DNA of 64,000 nucleotides, from assembly GCA_002699585.1 (NCBI GenBank), contig PABP01000038.1, positions 868,001 through 932,000 on the forward strand, read 5' to 3'. Below are positions 62,831-64,000 of the stretch, in pieces. The notes beneath the pieces are model-generated. The model had not been told where the DNA came from. It worked only from the letters and a program-made list of their open reading frames with translations, and did not search any database. Positions within the stretch are counted from its first letter, which is position 1. Each line of letters begins with the position of its first letter. This DNA comes from Anaerolineaceae bacterium. Lineage in GTDB: Bacteria; Chloroflexota; Anaerolineae; Aggregatilineales; Phototrophicaceae. The position numbers were made by a program, and so were the translations under genes.

Positions 62831-64000
62831 CTAGCTAACAATCACTGGAATGTGCTCAAACTGGGTGACATCGACCAGGCCCAGGTCACTGATGCGAATT
62901 TCAGGGATAACGACCAGGGCCAGCAAGCTGAACTGCATATAGGCGTTATTGAGCGTGCAGCCGCAATCCTGCATGGCTGAGACCATATTGGCTGACTTTT
63001 CAGCGACGACTTCGGCGCGTTCAGTGCTCATCAAGCCACCGATAGGCAGCTCGACCAGGGCAATTTCCTGACCTTCTTTATAGACGACCACGCCCCCGCC
63101 AACCTCATTCAACCGAGCGACCGCATTGGCCATATTCAGTTCATCCGTGCCGACCACAATCAGATGGTGGCTGTCATGGGCGACGGTAGCGGCTATGGCA
63201 CAGGGCACGTTCAGGCCCAGGCCATGCACGAAGCCATTGACGATGTCGCCCGTGCCACGATGACGCTCTAATAGGGCGATACGAGCAATATTCTGGCTGA
63301 TGTCCGGCATGACCTGCCCATTTACCACTGGCAGATCGACTTGCATGCGACGCGTCGGGGCCTGATTTTCGATGACGCCAATGGCATTGACCGTCACAGT
63401 GGGATTCTTATCCGAAGGCACTGCGAACTGTTCCGGCTCCACCAATGACAGCGGCCCTAAATTGACCGACTGCTTAAAGCGCTCCGGGTGTTCATATGGC
63501 GGCATGTCGATAGCCAGCTTGCCATCTTCAGCGACGACCTGTCCAGCAGCAATCACCAGCTTGGCAGCAAAGGGTTCCAGGCTGTCGCTCAGGACGATGT
63601 CGGCATAACGGCCAGGAGCGAGACTGCCCAGGTCACGATCCACGCCGAAGTGCTGGGCAGTATTGATGGTCATCATCTGGATAGCGATCAAGGGGTCCAG
63701 GCCGAGTTCGACAGCATGGTTGAGCACGCGATCCATATGGCCATCCTGCACCAGCGTCCCGGCATGGACATCATCGGTACACAGGATGAACTGACGCGGG
63801 TCGAGGCCCTTTTCGGTGATGGCTGTTACCTGGGCTTCGACATCGTACCAGGCACTACCCAGGCGCATCATGGGGCGCATCCCGCGCCGTGCGCGTTCGA
63901 CAGCATCGATTTCGCGGGTGTTTTCGTGGTCATCGGCTGGACCACCCGCAATATACGCATGGAAAGGCCGCCCCAGGTCGGGGCTGGCATAGTGACCGCC
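62831..64000 (-). CDS. ade: Adenine deaminase, 5' truncated by window edge
   Basis: The visible 389 residues belong to adenine deaminase, which converts adenine to hypoxanthine in purine salvage. The frame is open to the last base: before the ATG at 63880, another 40 codons include GGHYASPD, YIAGGPADDHENT and AVERARRGMR, the amidohydrolase metal-binding region. FILCTDDVHAGTL, MMTINTAQHFGVDRDLGSLAPGRYADIVL and VAHDSHHLIVVGTDE are conserved Ade segments, and LPIGGLMSTE and CGCTLNNAYMQFSLLALVVIPEIRISD the C-terminal domain. Family length near 580-600 means about 200 residues are missing. Confidence 0.95.
   Translation of the reverse strand, partial: GGHYASPDLGRPFHAYIAGGPADDHENTREIDAVERARRGMRPMMRLGSAWYDVEAQVTAITEKGLDPRQFILCTDDVHAGTLVQDGHMDRVLNHAVELGLDPLIAIQMMTINTAQHFGVDRDLGSLAPGRYADIVLSDSLEPFAAKLVIAAGQVVAEDGKLAIDMPPYEHPERFKQSVNLGPLSLVEPEQFAVPSDKNPTVTVNAIGVIENQAPTRRMQVDLPVVNGQVMPDISQNIARIALLERHRGTGDIVNGFVHGLGLNVPCAIAATVAHDSHHLIVVGTDELNMANAVARLNEVGGGVVVYKEGQEIALVELPIGGLMSTERAEVVAEKSANMVSAMQDCGCTLNNAYMQFSLLALVVIPEIRISDLGLVDVTQFEHIPVIVS

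Overview
The window reads as chromosomal DNA of a free-living bacterium, most likely a member of the Chloroflexota (Anaerolineae or a related class). This is inference from style, not from a marker tree. The signs are many secreted proteins with Thr/Pro-rich linkers and SH3-like modules, FHA-domain proteins, HEAT-repeat proteins, several lipobox or signal-peptide proteins, a ThrRS without a TGS domain, and mid-to-high GC coding DNA with AT-richer spacers. Genes lie on both strands in short units, usually separated by strong hairpin-plus-T terminators. I saw no rRNA or tRNA gene, no CRISPR array, no insertion sequence and no phage module. Both ends are cut: a RelA/SpoT-domain gene on the left and an adenine deaminase on the right.

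Layout. 0-9 kb: partial alarmone synthetase, asnS, a tandem pair of small paralogues, a cupin, a CstB-like persulfide dioxygenase/rhodanese, a HEAT-plus-membrane protein and a membrane-anchored EEP phosphatase/nuclease. 9-16 kb: a methyltransferase, a secreted M64-like protease lipoprotein with a partner, an LLM flavin oxidoreductase, two small STAS-like proteins and thrS. 16-26.5 kb: an FHA membrane protein, galE, sixA, a GT2 glycosyltransferase, a large SdrD-B repeat surface protein with an LPSTG sorting signal, a TauE-type anion exporter and a secreted metallopeptidase. 26.7-32 kb: a VWA/SH3 secreted protein and two further secreted proteins. 32-39 kb: a glycan region with two GT4 genes, an Egghead-like GT2 and a GT1-like gene, with a Fur-family regulator among them. 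39-49 kb: a PPC-repeat metalloprotease, a membrane protein/HTH pair, an epimerase, two SH3/excalibur secreted proteins and a HEAT protein. 49-64 kb: an FHA-FHA-TIR protein, a FlK-like thioesterase, dnaN, radA, a DinB-like protein, a PAS histidine kinase, a TetR regulator, a third STAS-like protein, an M24 peptidase, a ThuA-like protein and adenine deaminase.

How it works together. The core genes (asnS, thrS, dnaN, radA, galE) are scattered among envelope functions. About a dozen products are exported or membrane-tethered, and five glycan genes plus galE could decorate that surface. Phosphothreonine reading is represented by two FHA proteins, but no Ser/Thr kinase is visible here.

The most unusual items are the FHA-FHA-TIR protein, a cluster of helically phased TACGTA sites before the Egghead-like glycosyltransferase, a phased TTGGG(A/T)TAT array with an 18-bp palindrome before dnaN, the exact 157-residue repeats of the LPSTG protein, and small dispersed paralogue families with no known function.
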